Below are positions 52,381-61,456 of a stretch of 64,000 nucleotides of DNA, piece by piece. Origin of the DNA: Afipia clevelandensis ATCC 49720. GTDB taxonomy: Bacteria; Pseudomonadota; Alphaproteobacteria; Rhizobiales; Xanthobacteraceae. A program made the position numbers and the translations under genes. The stretch is from contig NZ_KB375281.1 of assembly GCF_000336555.1 (NCBI RefSeq), forward strand, positions 4,270,155-4,334,154, read 5' to 3'. Position 1 is the stretch's first letter, and every line of letters starts with the position of its first letter. The notes under the pieces were generated by a model, which saw nothing but the letters and a program-made list of their open reading frames with translations, had not been told where the DNA came from and ran no database searches.

Positions 52381-53271
52381 GTGTCTCAGTCCACGGCCAT
52401 CATCCCGCCCGCGAAAATCGCAGTGATCGGCCTCGGCAACATGGGGCAACCGATGGCGGCCTGTCTGTCCCGTGCGGGTTATGAGGTGGTCGGCTTCGAT
52501 ACGTCGGACGATGCGCGGCGCAAGTTCAGCGCTGCCGGCGGTATCGCTGCTCCCGGCGTGGCTGAGGCCGTGTCGGATGCCGCCCTCGTCATTACGCTTC
52601 TGCCGGATGGCACGATTGTTCGGGCTGCTATCGAAGGCATGAAACCGCATTTCGCGCCCGGTGCGGTGATTGTCGACATGAGTTCATCCGCGCCTATGGG
52701 GACGAAAGCCCTCGGCCAGGAACTGATCGCAGCAGGTTTTGAATTTATCGACGCGCCAGTGTCTGGCGGCGTGAAGCGTGCGATCGACGGAACGCTCGCG
52801 ATCATGGCGGGCGGAGATGAAAGCACCATCGACCGGGCTGAACCCGTTCTGCACGCGATGGGCAAGTCAGTCTTCCGGACCGGTCCGCTCGGGTCGGGCC
52901 ATGCCGCCAAGGCACTGAACAACTATGTCTCCGCAGCCGGTCTCGCGGCGGCGGTGGAGGCGGTTGCGATTGCAGAGCGCTTTGGAATTGATCCCAACAA
53001 GCTGGTGGACGTTCTGAATGCATCTACGGGGCGCAACAATTCCACCGAGAACAAACTCAAGCAGTTCATCATCTCAGGGACATTCAATTCCGGATTCTCG
53101 CTTGCCCTGATGGCCAAGGACATCCGCACGGCTGACGATCTCGCCCGCCAGCTCGATGTGCCGGCGCCGCTCGCCGACGAGGTGGCCGCGCAGTGGGATG
53201 AAGCGCTGAAGATGCTCGGATCGTCGGCCGATCATACCGAGATCGGCCGCTATTCCGCGGCCAGGCGGTGA
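52381..53271 (+). CDS. 3-hydroxyisobutyrate dehydrogenase-family protein
   Basis: A 296-aa NAD(P)-dependent beta-hydroxyacid dehydrogenase. GTG start with GGTGAGGAG upstream. The nucleotide motif is AVIGLGNMGQPMAACL, the substrate-binding motif DAPVSGGVKRAIDGT, and the catalytic lysine sits in GSGHAAKALNNYV. Family members act on 3-hydroxyisobutyrate, tartronate semialdehyde, 2-(hydroxymethyl)glutarate and similar acids. The hydroxylase genes downstream suggest a catabolic role. Confidence 0.93.
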   Translation: MSQSTAIIPPAKIAVIGLGNMGQPMAACLSRAGYEVVGFDTSDDARRKFSAAGGIAAPGVAEAVSDAALVITLLPDGTIVRAAIEGMKPHFAPGAVIVDMSSSAPMGTKALGQELIAAGFEFIDAPVSGGVKRAIDGTLAIMAGGDESTIDRAEPVLHAMGKSVFRTGPLGSGHAAKALNNYVSAAGLAAAVEAVAIAERFGIDPNKLVDVLNASTGRNNSTENKLKQFIISGTFNSGFSLALMAKDIRTADDLARQLDVPAPLADEVAAQWDEALKMLGSSADHTEIGRYSAARR

Positions 53272-53301
53272 TTGCCGATTATGTGCGCTGTGTAACCGGC
53301 G

Positions 53302-54078
53302 TCAGTGCCGGCCGGTCTGCAGGCGGCCGAACAGATAGCCGATCGCGGCGACCATCAGGAGCAGGACCGCGCTGGCGAAGTCCGGAGAAACGGCCTGGTT
53401 GTTTCCCGCCGGGACCAGTTTTGGCAAACCGCCGCCAAGAAAATACCAGCCCGCGCCGACGAGCAGCGCGAGGGCCAAAAAGCTCGCAAGCCCCGCGCGT
53501 CCGGGGAAACCTGACGATCCCGTTTCAGCTTCAGGCTTGTAGGCCCGGCGGACGGCTTGCCGATCCGGTTCTGCTGCGGGCCGCGCCGAGGCGGTCTCAA
53601 CACCAGCGGACGCATGTGTCGCGTTCCCCTTGCCGTACTGCCTCTCGATCTCCAGCGCAAATCGCTTGAAGAAGGCCGCCGACATCTGTTTGGCCGTTGC
53701 GTCAATCAGCCGTCCGCCAAGCTGCGAAAGTTTGCCGCCAATCTCCGCCGAGACGTCATAGTGGAGCAGGGTGGCATCTCCATCCGCTTCAAGGCGGACA
53801 ACGGCGCCGCCCTTGGCGAAGCCTGCAACGCCGCCCTGGCCTTCACCTGTGATGCGATAGCCATTGGGGGGATCGAGATCGGACAGCGTGACCGCGCCCT
53901 GAAACTTCGCGCTGACCGGGCCGACCTTGATCACGGCGGTGGCAGTCATCTGCGTGTCCGAGAGTTTGACGAGTTCCTGACAGCCGGGAATGCACGCTTC
54001 CAGGATCGCCACATCGTTGAGGGCTTTCCATACAACGTCACGGCTGGCCGGAATGCGCTGTTGTCCCGCCATCTTCAT
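53302..54078 (-). CDS. CoxG-like SRPBCC protein with C-terminal membrane anchor
   Basis: A 258-aa protein. Residues 1-150 are an SRPBCC/START-like CoxG domain (AGQQRIPASRDVVWKALND, VKVGPVSAKFQG region, then LGGRLIDATAKQMSAAFFKRF). A charged linker follows, then two hydrophobic helices (LASFLALALLVGAGWYFL and ASAVLLLMVAAIGYLFGRL). ATG 54078 has AGGGAACA upstream. In carbon monoxide dehydrogenase systems CoxG anchors the enzyme to the membrane; here it is divergent from the CoxMSL-type genes and probably does the same. Confidence 0.9.
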   Translation of the reverse strand: MKMAGQQRIPASRDVVWKALNDVAILEACIPGCQELVKLSDTQMTATAVIKVGPVSAKFQGAVTLSDLDPPNGYRITGEGQGGVAGFAKGGAVVRLEADGDATLLHYDVSAEIGGKLSQLGGRLIDATAKQMSAAFFKRFALEIERQYGKGNATHASAGVETASARPAAEPDRQAVRRAYKPEAETGSSGFPGRAGLASFLALALLVGAGWYFLGGGLPKLVPAGNNQAVSPDFASAVLLLMVAAIGYLFGRLQTGRH

Positions 54079-54160
54079 ATCGTGTTCCCTTGTCCGCCAC
54101 GTTCCGCGATGGCGTTTGAATGCGCCGCAATATCCGATCCACAGGCGCGCCCTCGCGACC

Positions 54161-54193
54161 TTGACATTGCACATATTAGTACAGTAATGCAAG
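54161..54193 (+). promoter_or_regulatory. Promoter with shared operator upstream of the CoxMSL-type genes
   Basis: TTGACA (54161-54166), a 16-bp spacer and AGTAAT (54183-54188) form a plausible promoter. The segment 54172-54193 (ATTAGT, two bases, AGTAATGCAAG) matches 18 of 22 positions of the element at 60570-60591 upstream of the second importer's binding protein, in the same orientation relative to the gene. The outer arms TTGCA (54167) and TGCAA (54188) form a dyad. Confidence 0.6.
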
Positions 54194-54290
54194 TCACTAT
54201 GCTTGATGATTTTGGCTTGGACGGTATTGTCGGAGATCATGATGCCTGATGATCCATCGTGTTGATCGCCAGCCAGGTTGAGACATCGGT

Positions 54291-55166
54291 ATGAAGCCAG
54301 CTTCCTTTGACTATGTCCGCGCCGAGAGTATCGAGCACGCTGTGCAGACGCTTGCTCGGGCGGATGGCGATGGAAAGGTCATTGCCGGCGGTCAGAGCCT
54401 GATGCCGATGATGAACTTCCGGCTCGTAAAGCCATCGGTGCTGGTTGATATCAATCGCATTCCCGGTCTCGACCGGATCGAGCAGCGCGGAAGCCGGCTC
54501 GCGCTGGGCGCGCTGGTGCGTCACCGGATGACGGCCGCCGATCGGCTCATCGCGACGCAGATTCCGGTGCTCCATCAGGCCATGAAGCATGTGGCGCATT
54601 TGACGGTGCGGAATCGCGGCACCTTTTGCGGCAGCGTTTGCCATGCGGATCCGGCAGCGGAAATGCCGATGATGACCCTGCTTCTCAACGGGGCCATCCA
54701 GATTTCTTCTCCGAGAGGCACGCGCGTAGTAGCGGCGGAGGATTTCTTCGTGAGTTCGCTGGTGACATGCCTCGAACCCGATGAAGTCGTCACGGAAATC
54801 GAAATCGACACGTTCCCTGCCGAAACTGGCTGGGGCTTTGAGGAGTTCGCCCGGCGCCATGGCGATTACGCGCTGGCGGCCGTCGCCGTGACGATGACGC
54901 GGCGAGACGGGGTGGTATCGGCTCCGCGGATTGCCTTGATGGGCGTCGGCGAAATGCCGATGCGGATGTCCGCGCTGGAGACGATGATCGAAGGACGAGA
55001 ATTGACCGACGATCTGATCGGCGAAGTGGTCGCGGTCTTGCGGGATGAGATCACGCCGAACTCCGATCTTCACGGGTCGGCCGATTATCGGCGGCATCTG
55101 GCGGGTGCCCTTACGCGCCGCGCCCTGTCGGCCGCATGGTCTCGCGCAGGGGTGCGTGAAGAATGA
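54291..55166 (+). CDS. Molybdenum hydroxylase FAD-binding subunit (CoxM type)
   Basis: A 291-aa FAD subunit of the xanthine oxidase family. FAD contacts are AGGQSLMPMMNFRLV near residue 32 and TVRNRGTFCGSVCHADPAAE near residue 105. It passes electrons from the 2Fe-2S subunit to an acceptor. The gene overlaps the next by four bases and starts 97 nt after the shared promoter element. The order M-S-L is that of CO dehydrogenase and related hydroxylases. Confidence 0.93.
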   Translation: MKPASFDYVRAESIEHAVQTLARADGDGKVIAGGQSLMPMMNFRLVKPSVLVDINRIPGLDRIEQRGSRLALGALVRHRMTAADRLIATQIPVLHQAMKHVAHLTVRNRGTFCGSVCHADPAAEMPMMTLLLNGAIQISSPRGTRVVAAEDFFVSSLVTCLEPDEVVTEIEIDTFPAETGWGFEEFARRHGDYALAAVAVTMTRRDGVVSAPRIALMGVGEMPMRMSALETMIEGRELTDDLIGEVVAVLRDEITPNSDLHGSADYRRHLAGALTRRALSAAWSRAGVREE

Positions 55167-55645
55167 GCAAGCAGATCGACATTACGGTCTCCGTGAACGG
55201 GCTGTCGTACACACGGCAGATCGAGCCACGGTTGTTATTATCCGACTTCCTGCGTAACGAACTGGGGTTGACCGGAACCCACGTCGGTTGCGAGCACGGC
55301 GTGTGTGGGGCCTGCACGGTGCTGCTGAATGGCCGCAGCGCGCGGTCCTGTCTGACGCTTGCCGTTCAGGCTGACGGTGCGGATATCGAAACGGTCGAAG
55401 GGCAGGGAAGCGTCGAGAATCTCGGGCGGATTCAGCGGGCGTTTCGCGATCATCACGGTCTTCAGTGCGGGTTCTGTACGCCCGGCTTCATCATGACGAT
55501 CACCGATATGCTGCGTCACCACGGCCTTGAGAATGATGAGGACATCCGGGAGGCGCTTTCCGGCAACATCTGCCGATGCACGGGCTATGAACACATCGTC
55601 AATGCGGTGCGCGAACTCGCCAGAGAACGAGGGCCACTCAAGTGA
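55163..55645 (+). CDS. Molybdenum hydroxylase 2Fe-2S subunit (CoxS type)
   Basis: A 160-aa iron-sulfur subunit with two 2Fe-2S clusters. The ferredoxin cluster is in CEHGVCGACTVLLNG with a later Cys (ARSC), and the second, near the Mo site, is in CGFCTPGFIMT with NICRCTGYEHI. Both are intact and typical. Coupled by ATGA to the FAD subunit; 46 nt before the large subunit. Confidence 0.95.
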   Translation: MSKQIDITVSVNGLSYTRQIEPRLLLSDFLRNELGLTGTHVGCEHGVCGACTVLLNGRSARSCLTLAVQADGADIETVEGQGSVENLGRIQRAFRDHHGLQCGFCTPGFIMTITDMLRHHGLENDEDIREALSGNICRCTGYEHIVNAVRELARERGPLK

Positions 55646-55691
55646 TCCGGACCCGTCTCAACAGAAGCGTGTTATCAGACGAGTGCGGCGA

Positions 55692-58082
55692 ATGAAGAAG
55701 CCGGAAACGCCATCCGCGGAATTGCGCCCGAAGCTGGTGGGGCAGCGCATCAAGCGCACCGAAGATCCGCGCCTTCTGACGGGCGCGGGCCGCTATGTCG
55801 ATGACATGACTCCTCCCGGAACGCTTCACGTCGCGCTCAGGCGCAGCGATCAGCCTCACGCCCGCATTGCGGGTATTGATGTGGGCGAAGCCTTCTCGAT
55901 ACCCGGCGTCGTGGCCATCTTCGATGCCACCGATATCGAAGGTGATCTGAAGCCAGCGATTCCGACCTCGAAGATGAAAAACTACTACGCCACGCCAATC
56001 TGGCCGCTGGCGAGGGGCAAGGTGCGGTACGTCGGCGAACCGGTCGTTGCCGTTCTCGCCGAAAGCCGCTACGCGGCCGAAGACGCGCTGGAACATATTT
56101 CCATCAAATACGAGCCGCTTCCGTTCGCGATCCGGCAGGTGGACGCTGTTGCCGACGATGCGCCGCTGCTGCACGACGAAGCCGGAACCAATGTCATCAT
56201 TTCGCGCGAGTTCGCGCGTGGCGACGTGGACAAGGCGATCACGGATGCTCCGGTGACGGTGAAGGGCGTTTTCAGGATGACGCGGAAGACCGCGGTTTCG
56301 ATGGAAAACCGCTCGTATCTTGCCGAATGGGATCGCCGCCGCCTTGCGCTGACGCTGCATTCGTCGACCAACATTCCCGGCATCATCCGCGATGTGCTCG
56401 CAGGTTGCCTCGATTTGCCGGGAAACCGCATGCGTGTGGTTGCGCCCGATGTCGGAGGCAGCTTCGGGGGCAAGGGATCACTCTATCATGAGGAGATGCT
56501 GGTTTGCGTCTTGGCGCGCAAGCTGGGACGGCCAGTCAAGTATGTCGCCGACCGCCTTGAGGATCTGTCGGCGACGAGTCAGGCCTTCGATGAATTGATG
56601 GAAGCCGAACTCGCGCTCGATCACGACGGCAAGCTGATCGGACTGCGCGCCGACGTCATCGGCGATATCGGCGCATACTCAATCTATCCATGGACCGGTG
56701 CTCTCGAGCCGGTTCAGGTGGTCAGCTTTCTTCCGGGACCCTATCGGCTGGAGCATTATCGCGGACGGATTCGCGGGGTGCTCACTCCCAAGCCGCCGAC
56801 CGGTCCTTATCGCGGCGTCGGCCGTCCATCCTCGACATTCGCGATGGAGCGGCTGATCGAGATGGCGGCGCGCAAGATCGGAATGGATCCCGTCGAAATC
56901 CGGCGCCGCAATCTCGTGACCGCCGAGGAATTTCCGTATCGGACGGGCTCCGGCATTATCTGGGACAAGTCTGCCTTTCAGGAATGCCTTCAGGGCGCCG
57001 TTGATCTTGCCGATTATCCGGCCCTTGTGCGTGAGCGCGACAAGGCGCGCCAGGAAGGCAGATGGGTCGGCATCGGGCTTTCAAGCTATGCCGAATTGAC
57101 CGGAATCGGGTCGCGCATTTCGGTGGCGCCGGGCATGCCGATCAACACGGGCACCGAGACGTCGTCGATCCGGATTGACGCCACCGGGGCGATCACTGCC
57201 GCCTTCGGCATCTCGTCGCACGGGCAGGGACTGGAAACGACCCTTGCGCAAGTCATCGCCGATGAGATGGGCTGCAAGATGCACGACATTGAGGTCCAGC
57301 ACGGGGATAGTTCGCTCGTTCCCATGAGCAGCGGCACCTTTGCCAGCCGCTCGGCAGTGATCGCGGGCGGCGCGGCGACGATGTCGGCGCGTGTGGTCAA
57401 GGCCAAGGTGCTGAAGGCTGCCGCTTACCTGATGGAGGTCCCCGTCGACGATCTGGAAGCGTCGGACGGGATTGTCCGCGCGCGTTCCTCCAATGCCTCG
57501 ATGACCTTCAAGGAGGTCGCGCATGCGGTCTATTCGCAGATGGGACGGATTCCGCGCGAATTGCGGGAAGACCTGGTCGCATCGGAAACCTACGATCCCT
57601 ATCTCGGAACGGCATGTTCCTCCACGCATCTCGTGATGGTTGAGATCGACCCGCAAACCTTTGGCGTCACGATCAAGCGATATGTCGTCGCGGAAGATTG
57701 CGGTCGCATCATCAATCCTATGATTGTCGACGGCCAGGTTCACGGCGCGGTGGCGCAGGGAATCGGCGCAGCTTTGCTTGAAGAGCTTGTCTATGACGAG
57801 AAGGGGCAATTTCTCACGGCCAGTCTTGCGGATTATCTCGTTCCGGTCGCCACGAACGTGCCGGACATTGGAATCGTGCATATCGAGGCCGAACTGCCGA
57901 ACAATATCGGTGGGTTTCGCGGCATGGGCGAGGGCGGCACGATCGGCGCGCCGGCGGCTATCGCCAACGCTGTCTCGGATGCATTGTCGCCGCTTGGTAT
58001 CGAGATCGATACGCTGCCAGCCACTCCGGAACGCATTTTCCGTCTGGTCGAGGCTGCGCGTTCCGGCGGAGGGGTGGTGTAG
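55692..58082 (+). CDS. Molybdenum hydroxylase large subunit, xanthine-oxidase family, not a form I CO dehydrogenase
   Basis: A 796-aa catalytic subunit that binds the molybdopterin-cytosine dinucleotide cofactor and hydroxylates its substrate with water oxygen. The Mo-site stretches include GGSFGGKGSLYHEE, and the catalytic glutamate lies in GMGEGGTIGAPAA. The substrate loop is PYRGVGRP, so the AYXCSFR loop of form I CO dehydrogenase is absent, and it differs from the AYRGAGR form II loop too. The substrate is therefore likely an N-heterocycle, aldehyde or aromatic acid. ATG 55692 is the first well-placed start; its ribosome site is weak. Confidence 0.92.
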   Translation: MKKPETPSAELRPKLVGQRIKRTEDPRLLTGAGRYVDDMTPPGTLHVALRRSDQPHARIAGIDVGEAFSIPGVVAIFDATDIEGDLKPAIPTSKMKNYYATPIWPLARGKVRYVGEPVVAVLAESRYAAEDALEHISIKYEPLPFAIRQVDAVADDAPLLHDEAGTNVIISREFARGDVDKAITDAPVTVKGVFRMTRKTAVSMENRSYLAEWDRRRLALTLHSSTNIPGIIRDVLAGCLDLPGNRMRVVAPDVGGSFGGKGSLYHEEMLVCVLARKLGRPVKYVADRLEDLSATSQAFDELMEAELALDHDGKLIGLRADVIGDIGAYSIYPWTGALEPVQVVSFLPGPYRLEHYRGRIRGVLTPKPPTGPYRGVGRPSSTFAMERLIEMAARKIGMDPVEIRRRNLVTAEEFPYRTGSGIIWDKSAFQECLQGAVDLADYPALVRERDKARQEGRWVGIGLSSYAELTGIGSRISVAPGMPINTGTETSSIRIDATGAITAAFGISSHGQGLETTLAQVIADEMGCKMHDIEVQHGDSSLVPMSSGTFASRSAVIAGGAATMSARVVKAKVLKAAAYLMEVPVDDLEASDGIVRARSSNASMTFKEVAHAVYSQMGRIPRELREDLVASETYDPYLGTACSSTHLVMVEIDPQTFGVTIKRYVVAEDCGRIINPMIVDGQVHGAVAQGIGAALLEELVYDEKGQFLTASLADYLVPVATNVPDIGIVHIEAELPNNIGGFRGMGEGGTIGAPAAIANAVSDALSPLGIEIDTLPATPERIFRLVEAARSGGGVV

Positions 58083-58216
58083 GCGAGACACGGCTTCGGG
58101 CCGATCGGCTTGTTCTGGATTGAACAACTGGTATACATTGCTAAGTCTCGTGCGTTGAGATACGCGCCTTTCAATCCGTAGAATGTCTCGTCAGGGGCAC
58201 TTGGTCAGAGCCAGAC

Positions 58217-59272
58217 ATGCGGCCAGCGGTTGCAGCAAAAGACAAGAAGCCGGCCAGATCCCCAAAGTCCGATTTGTCGGTTCGTTCAGAGGAAAAAAGC
58301 TCCGATTTGCTCGAGCGCAAATGCTCGATTGCAAGTACGGTCGGGATTCTGTCCGATGCTTGGGCATTTCTTGTCATTCGTGAGGCGTTCTTCGGTGCGC
58401 GGCGGTTCGAGGAATTCCGTTCGGGTCTCGAAATTTCGCGCGCGACACTGACTGACCGGCTGCGGCGGCTGACCCAGGAAGGCATTCTTCGCGAGGCCAG
58501 CTATTCGGACACGTCGAGCCGGGTCGAGTACAAGCTGACCAAGTCCGGGATCGATCTCTATCCGACATTCATGGCGCTGATGCAGTTCGGCGACCGCTGG
58601 CTCGATCCAACGGATGGACCGCTCCAGCTCATCCATGAAGATTGCAACTGCGTCAGCAAGCCGCTGGTCGCCTGTTCATGCTGCCAGAAGAAAATCACGG
58701 CGCGCGAGGTCACCTATCTCGACGGTCCAGGAGCGGGCGTGGTGGGCGCAGAAACCAATGCGCGGCGCACTCGCCGCACCGTCGACGATTTCATGCGCGG
58801 CCGTCCGAGCTCGGTGTCCCGTGCGCTGGAAGTGATCGGAGACCGCTGGAGCTTTCTGATCATTCGCGAAGCGTTCTACGGCGCGGCGCGTTTCGATCAA
58901 TTTCAGGCCGAACTGAAAATCGCGTCCAACATTCTTACCGACCGGTTGAGCCGCCTTGTCGATCGCGGAGTCTTCAAGAAGCGGAAATACCAGTCAGCTC
59001 CCGAGCGGTTTGAATATCTGCTGACGCCGATGGGGGCCGATCTACACGGGCCGATCATGATGATGATGGCCTGGGGAGACCGCTGGCGCGCCGGCGGCGA
59101 GCCGCCGATGCTTCTCAAGCATTCCGTTTGCGGCAAGATTTTCACGCCGACCGTTGTTTGCAACCGGTGCGGCAAGCCAATCCATGCCTACGCGATGAAG
59201 TATCGGATGCGCTACGATCCCAACAAGTTCGGCGGACGAAAAAGCAGCCGGGCTGTGCCCGGCCGCGTCTGA
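58217..59272 (+). CDS. Tandem HxlR-type regulator with two zinc-ribbon-like segments
   Basis: A 351-aa protein made of two homologous halves. Half 1 has an HxlR winged helix (about residues 36-130, ILSDAWAFLVIREAFFGARR) and a Cys-rich segment (CNCVSKPLVACSCCQKKI, residues 143-160). Half 2 has a second winged helix (about 197-290, VIGDRWSFLIIREAFYGAAR) and a Cys-rich segment (Cys305, Cys315, Cys318). Most HxlR proteins are single-domain dimers of about 110-150 aa. It lies between the hydroxylase and the ABC importer and is the obvious candidate regulator of both. Confidence 0.9.
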   Translation: MRPAVAAKDKKPARSPKSDLSVRSEEKSSDLLERKCSIASTVGILSDAWAFLVIREAFFGARRFEEFRSGLEISRATLTDRLRRLTQEGILREASYSDTSSRVEYKLTKSGIDLYPTFMALMQFGDRWLDPTDGPLQLIHEDCNCVSKPLVACSCCQKKITAREVTYLDGPGAGVVGAETNARRTRRTVDDFMRGRPSSVSRALEVIGDRWSFLIIREAFYGAARFDQFQAELKIASNILTDRLSRLVDRGVFKKRKYQSAPERFEYLLTPMGADLHGPIMMMMAWGDRWRAGGEPPMLLKHSVCGKIFTPTVVCNRCGKPIHAYAMKYRMRYDPNKFGGRKSSRAVPGRV

Positions 59273-59300
59273 TCGGCGTCGTCCGGAATTTGTGGACGAG

Positions 59301-60512
59301 TTACTTCTTCACAAGCGGACACTTGCTTTCGGAGAGCGGGCGGAACGCCTCGTTCCCGGGAATGACGGCGCGGAGCTTGTAATAGTCCCAGGCGTATTTC
59401 GACTCCGACGGCTTCTTCACCTCGTACACGTACATGTCGTGGACGAACCGTCCATCCTCGCGAACGCGCCCGTTCTTGGCGAAGAAGTCGTTCACCGGCA
59501 TCTCACGCATTTTCGCCATAACGGTTTTGGCATCGTCCGTACCAGCGGCCTTTATCGCATTAAGATAATGCATGGTCGAGGAATAGTCGCCGGCATCGCC
59601 CATATGCGGCATGCGCTTCATCTTCGCGAAGAAACGCTTCGAGAACGCGCGGGTTTCCTCGTCGCGATCCCAGTAGAAGCCGTTGGTCAGAACAAGGCCC
59701 TGTGCGGTCTTGAGGCCCATCGAATCGATATCGGTGATCCACACCAGAAGTCCGGCGATGGTCTGCTTGCCGCCGTCGGTCAGTCCGAAGTCTTTGGCCG
59801 ATTTCACAGCGTTGATGAAAGTCGTGCCGGAGCCTGCGACGGCGACGACCTTTGCCTTGGACGCCTGCGCCTGCAGCAGGAAGGATGAATGGTCAGGTGT
59901 GTCGATAGGATAGCGGATCGATCCGAGAACGTTTCCGCCATTCGCCTTGACGACATTCGCTGTATCGCCTTCGAGAGCATGTCCGAACGCATAGTCCGCG
60001 GTGAGGAAGTACCATGAATTCAGACCTTCCTTGATCAATGCCTTTCCGGTGCCTTGGGCGAGGGCGTAGGTGTCATAAGCATAGTGGATGCTGTTGGGTG
60101 TGCAGGAATCGCCGGTCAATCGCGACGAGCCTGATCCGTTGACGATGGCAATGCGGTTCTTCTCCTGCGCAACATTGGTGACAGCGAGTGCAATGGATGA
60201 GTTGATCAGATTGGCAATCATGTCGACCTTGCCGACATCATACCATTCACGCGCTTTGGCGATGGCCACTTCGTTCCTGTTCTGGTGATCGGCCACGATC
60301 ACCTCGATTTTCTTTCCGAGGACCGTTCCGCCAAAATCCTCAACAGCCATTTTCACGGCCGTCACAGAACCCTCGCCGGATTCGTGGGAAAACTGCCCCG
60401 ACATATCCGTCATCACGCCGATCCGCACCACGTCGTCCGAAATCCTGTCCTGCGCAAATGCCGATCCGGCGAGCGCTACACTTGCGGCCAGTGCCAATGC
60501 AGTTGTTCTCAT
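59301..60512 (-). CDS. ABC transporter substrate-binding protein, Leu/Ile/Val family
   Basis: A 403-aa periplasmic binding protein for the second Liv importer. The signal peptide is MRTTALALAASVALAGSAFA with cleavage before QDR. The mature start VRIGVMTDMSGQFS is the usual first strand. ATG 60512 has a strong GGAGGAGG site; an upstream in-frame start at 60533 is unlikely. It is divergent from the ATPase and permease genes. Ligands of this branch are often aromatic or short acids, which would suit the adjacent hydroxylase, but that is inference. Confidence 0.93.
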   Translation of the reverse strand: MRTTALALAASVALAGSAFAQDRISDDVVRIGVMTDMSGQFSHESGEGSVTAVKMAVEDFGGTVLGKKIEVIVADHQNRNEVAIAKAREWYDVGKVDMIANLINSSIALAVTNVAQEKNRIAIVNGSGSSRLTGDSCTPNSIHYAYDTYALAQGTGKALIKEGLNSWYFLTADYAFGHALEGDTANVVKANGGNVLGSIRYPIDTPDHSSFLLQAQASKAKVVAVAGSGTTFINAVKSAKDFGLTDGGKQTIAGLLVWITDIDSMGLKTAQGLVLTNGFYWDRDEETRAFSKRFFAKMKRMPHMGDAGDYSSTMHYLNAIKAAGTDDAKTVMAKMREMPVNDFFAKNGRVREDGRFVHDMYVYEVKKPSESKYAWDYYKLRAVIPGNEAFRPLSESKCPLVKK

Positions 60513-60569
60513 AGTGCCTCCTCCCGTTTTCAAAAACCTGCGGCTGCTCAGTCAGCTCGAAATTACAGG

Positions 60570-60606
60570 CTTGCATAACTAGACTAATTTGATATGACTG
60601 TGTCAA
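60570..60606 (-). promoter_or_regulatory. Promoter region with the shared operator, upstream of the binding-protein gene
   Basis: On the minus strand TTGACA (60606-60601) is followed by the conserved element at 60591-60570 (ATTAGT, two bases, AGTTATGCAAG), 18 of 22 identical to the one at 54172-54193. It lies 57 nt before the ATG at 60512. The TTGACA-to-AGTTAT spacing is 20 bp, longer than optimal, so an activator may be needed. Confidence 0.55.
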
Positions 60607-60664
60607 CAGCGTTGCGCGGACTCATTGCGTTGCGGCGCACAAGCAAAATCGGGAGGAGGAGCGG

Positions 60665-61456
60665 ATGGGTGCAACAGCGCGTCATCCGACGACGGAGGTC
60701 GTTCTGCAGGCGCGGGGACTGCGTAAGGATTTTCGCGGCTACACGGCTGTCGGCGGTGTTGATCTCGATATTCATCGCGGCGAGATTCATGCGCTGATCG
60801 GGCCCAATGGTGCGGGAAAGACCACGGTCTTCAACCTGCTCACGAAATTTCTTGTGCCAACCTCCGGGCAAATTCTTCTCGATGGAATCGATGTCTCGCA
60901 TGAGCCGCCGGCGGCGCTGGCGCGGCGCGGACTTGTGCGTTCATTTCAGATTTCAGCGGTGTTTCCGCATCTGACGGTGAGCGACAACATCGTGGTCGCG
61001 CTGCAGCGGGCTTGTATTTCCCCTGTGGCGTTTTGGCGCGGACGAAAGCGCCTTGGCGATGTTTCGGCCCGGATCGGCGAACTGCTTTCGCAGGTGGATC
61101 TTGCCGCATTCGCGAAAACGCGTGCCGGCGATTTGCCGTACGGGCGCAAGCGGGCGCTGGAACTGGCGACGACGCTGGCGGCTGAACCAAAAGTGATGCT
61201 GCTCGACGAGCCGACGCAGGGATTGGGGCATGAGGACGTCGATCGCGTCACCGCGCTGATCAAGCAGGCGGCGGTTGGCCGCACTGTGGTCATGGTGGAG
61301 CACAACATGAAGATGGTCGCGCGAATTGCCGACCGGATCAGTGTTCTGAGGCGTGGAGAGATTATCGCCGAAGGCACTTACGAAGAGGTCTCGCGCGATC
61401 CGCAGGTCGTGGAATCCTATCTCGGTTCGCGATCTCGCGCGGAGAAAAAACAATGA
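60665..61456 (+). CDS. livG: ABC transporter ATPase, LivG family (second importer)
   Basis: A 263-aa ATPase. Walker A is GPNGAGKTT, the signature is LPYGRKRALELA (LivG form) and Walker B is VMLLDEPTQGLG. An excellent GGGAGGAGGAG site precedes ATG 60665. It is the first gene of the plus-strand half of the second Liv importer and overlaps the LivF gene. Confidence 0.93.
   Translation: MGATARHPTTEVVLQARGLRKDFRGYTAVGGVDLDIHRGEIHALIGPNGAGKTTVFNLLTKFLVPTSGQILLDGIDVSHEPPAALARRGLVRSFQISAVFPHLTVSDNIVVALQRACISPVAFWRGRKRLGDVSARIGELLSQVDLAAFAKTRAGDLPYGRKRALELATTLAAEPKVMLLDEPTQGLGHEDVDRVTALIKQAAVGRTVVMVEHNMKMVARIADRISVLRRGEIIAEGTYEEVSRDPQVVESYLGSRSRAEKKQ

Noticed and set aside
55692-58082. Annotation as carbon monoxide dehydrogenase coxL
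   Set aside because: Gene order fits, but the form I active loop AYXCSFR is absent and the loop reads PYRGVGRP, so the CO dehydrogenase name would mislead.
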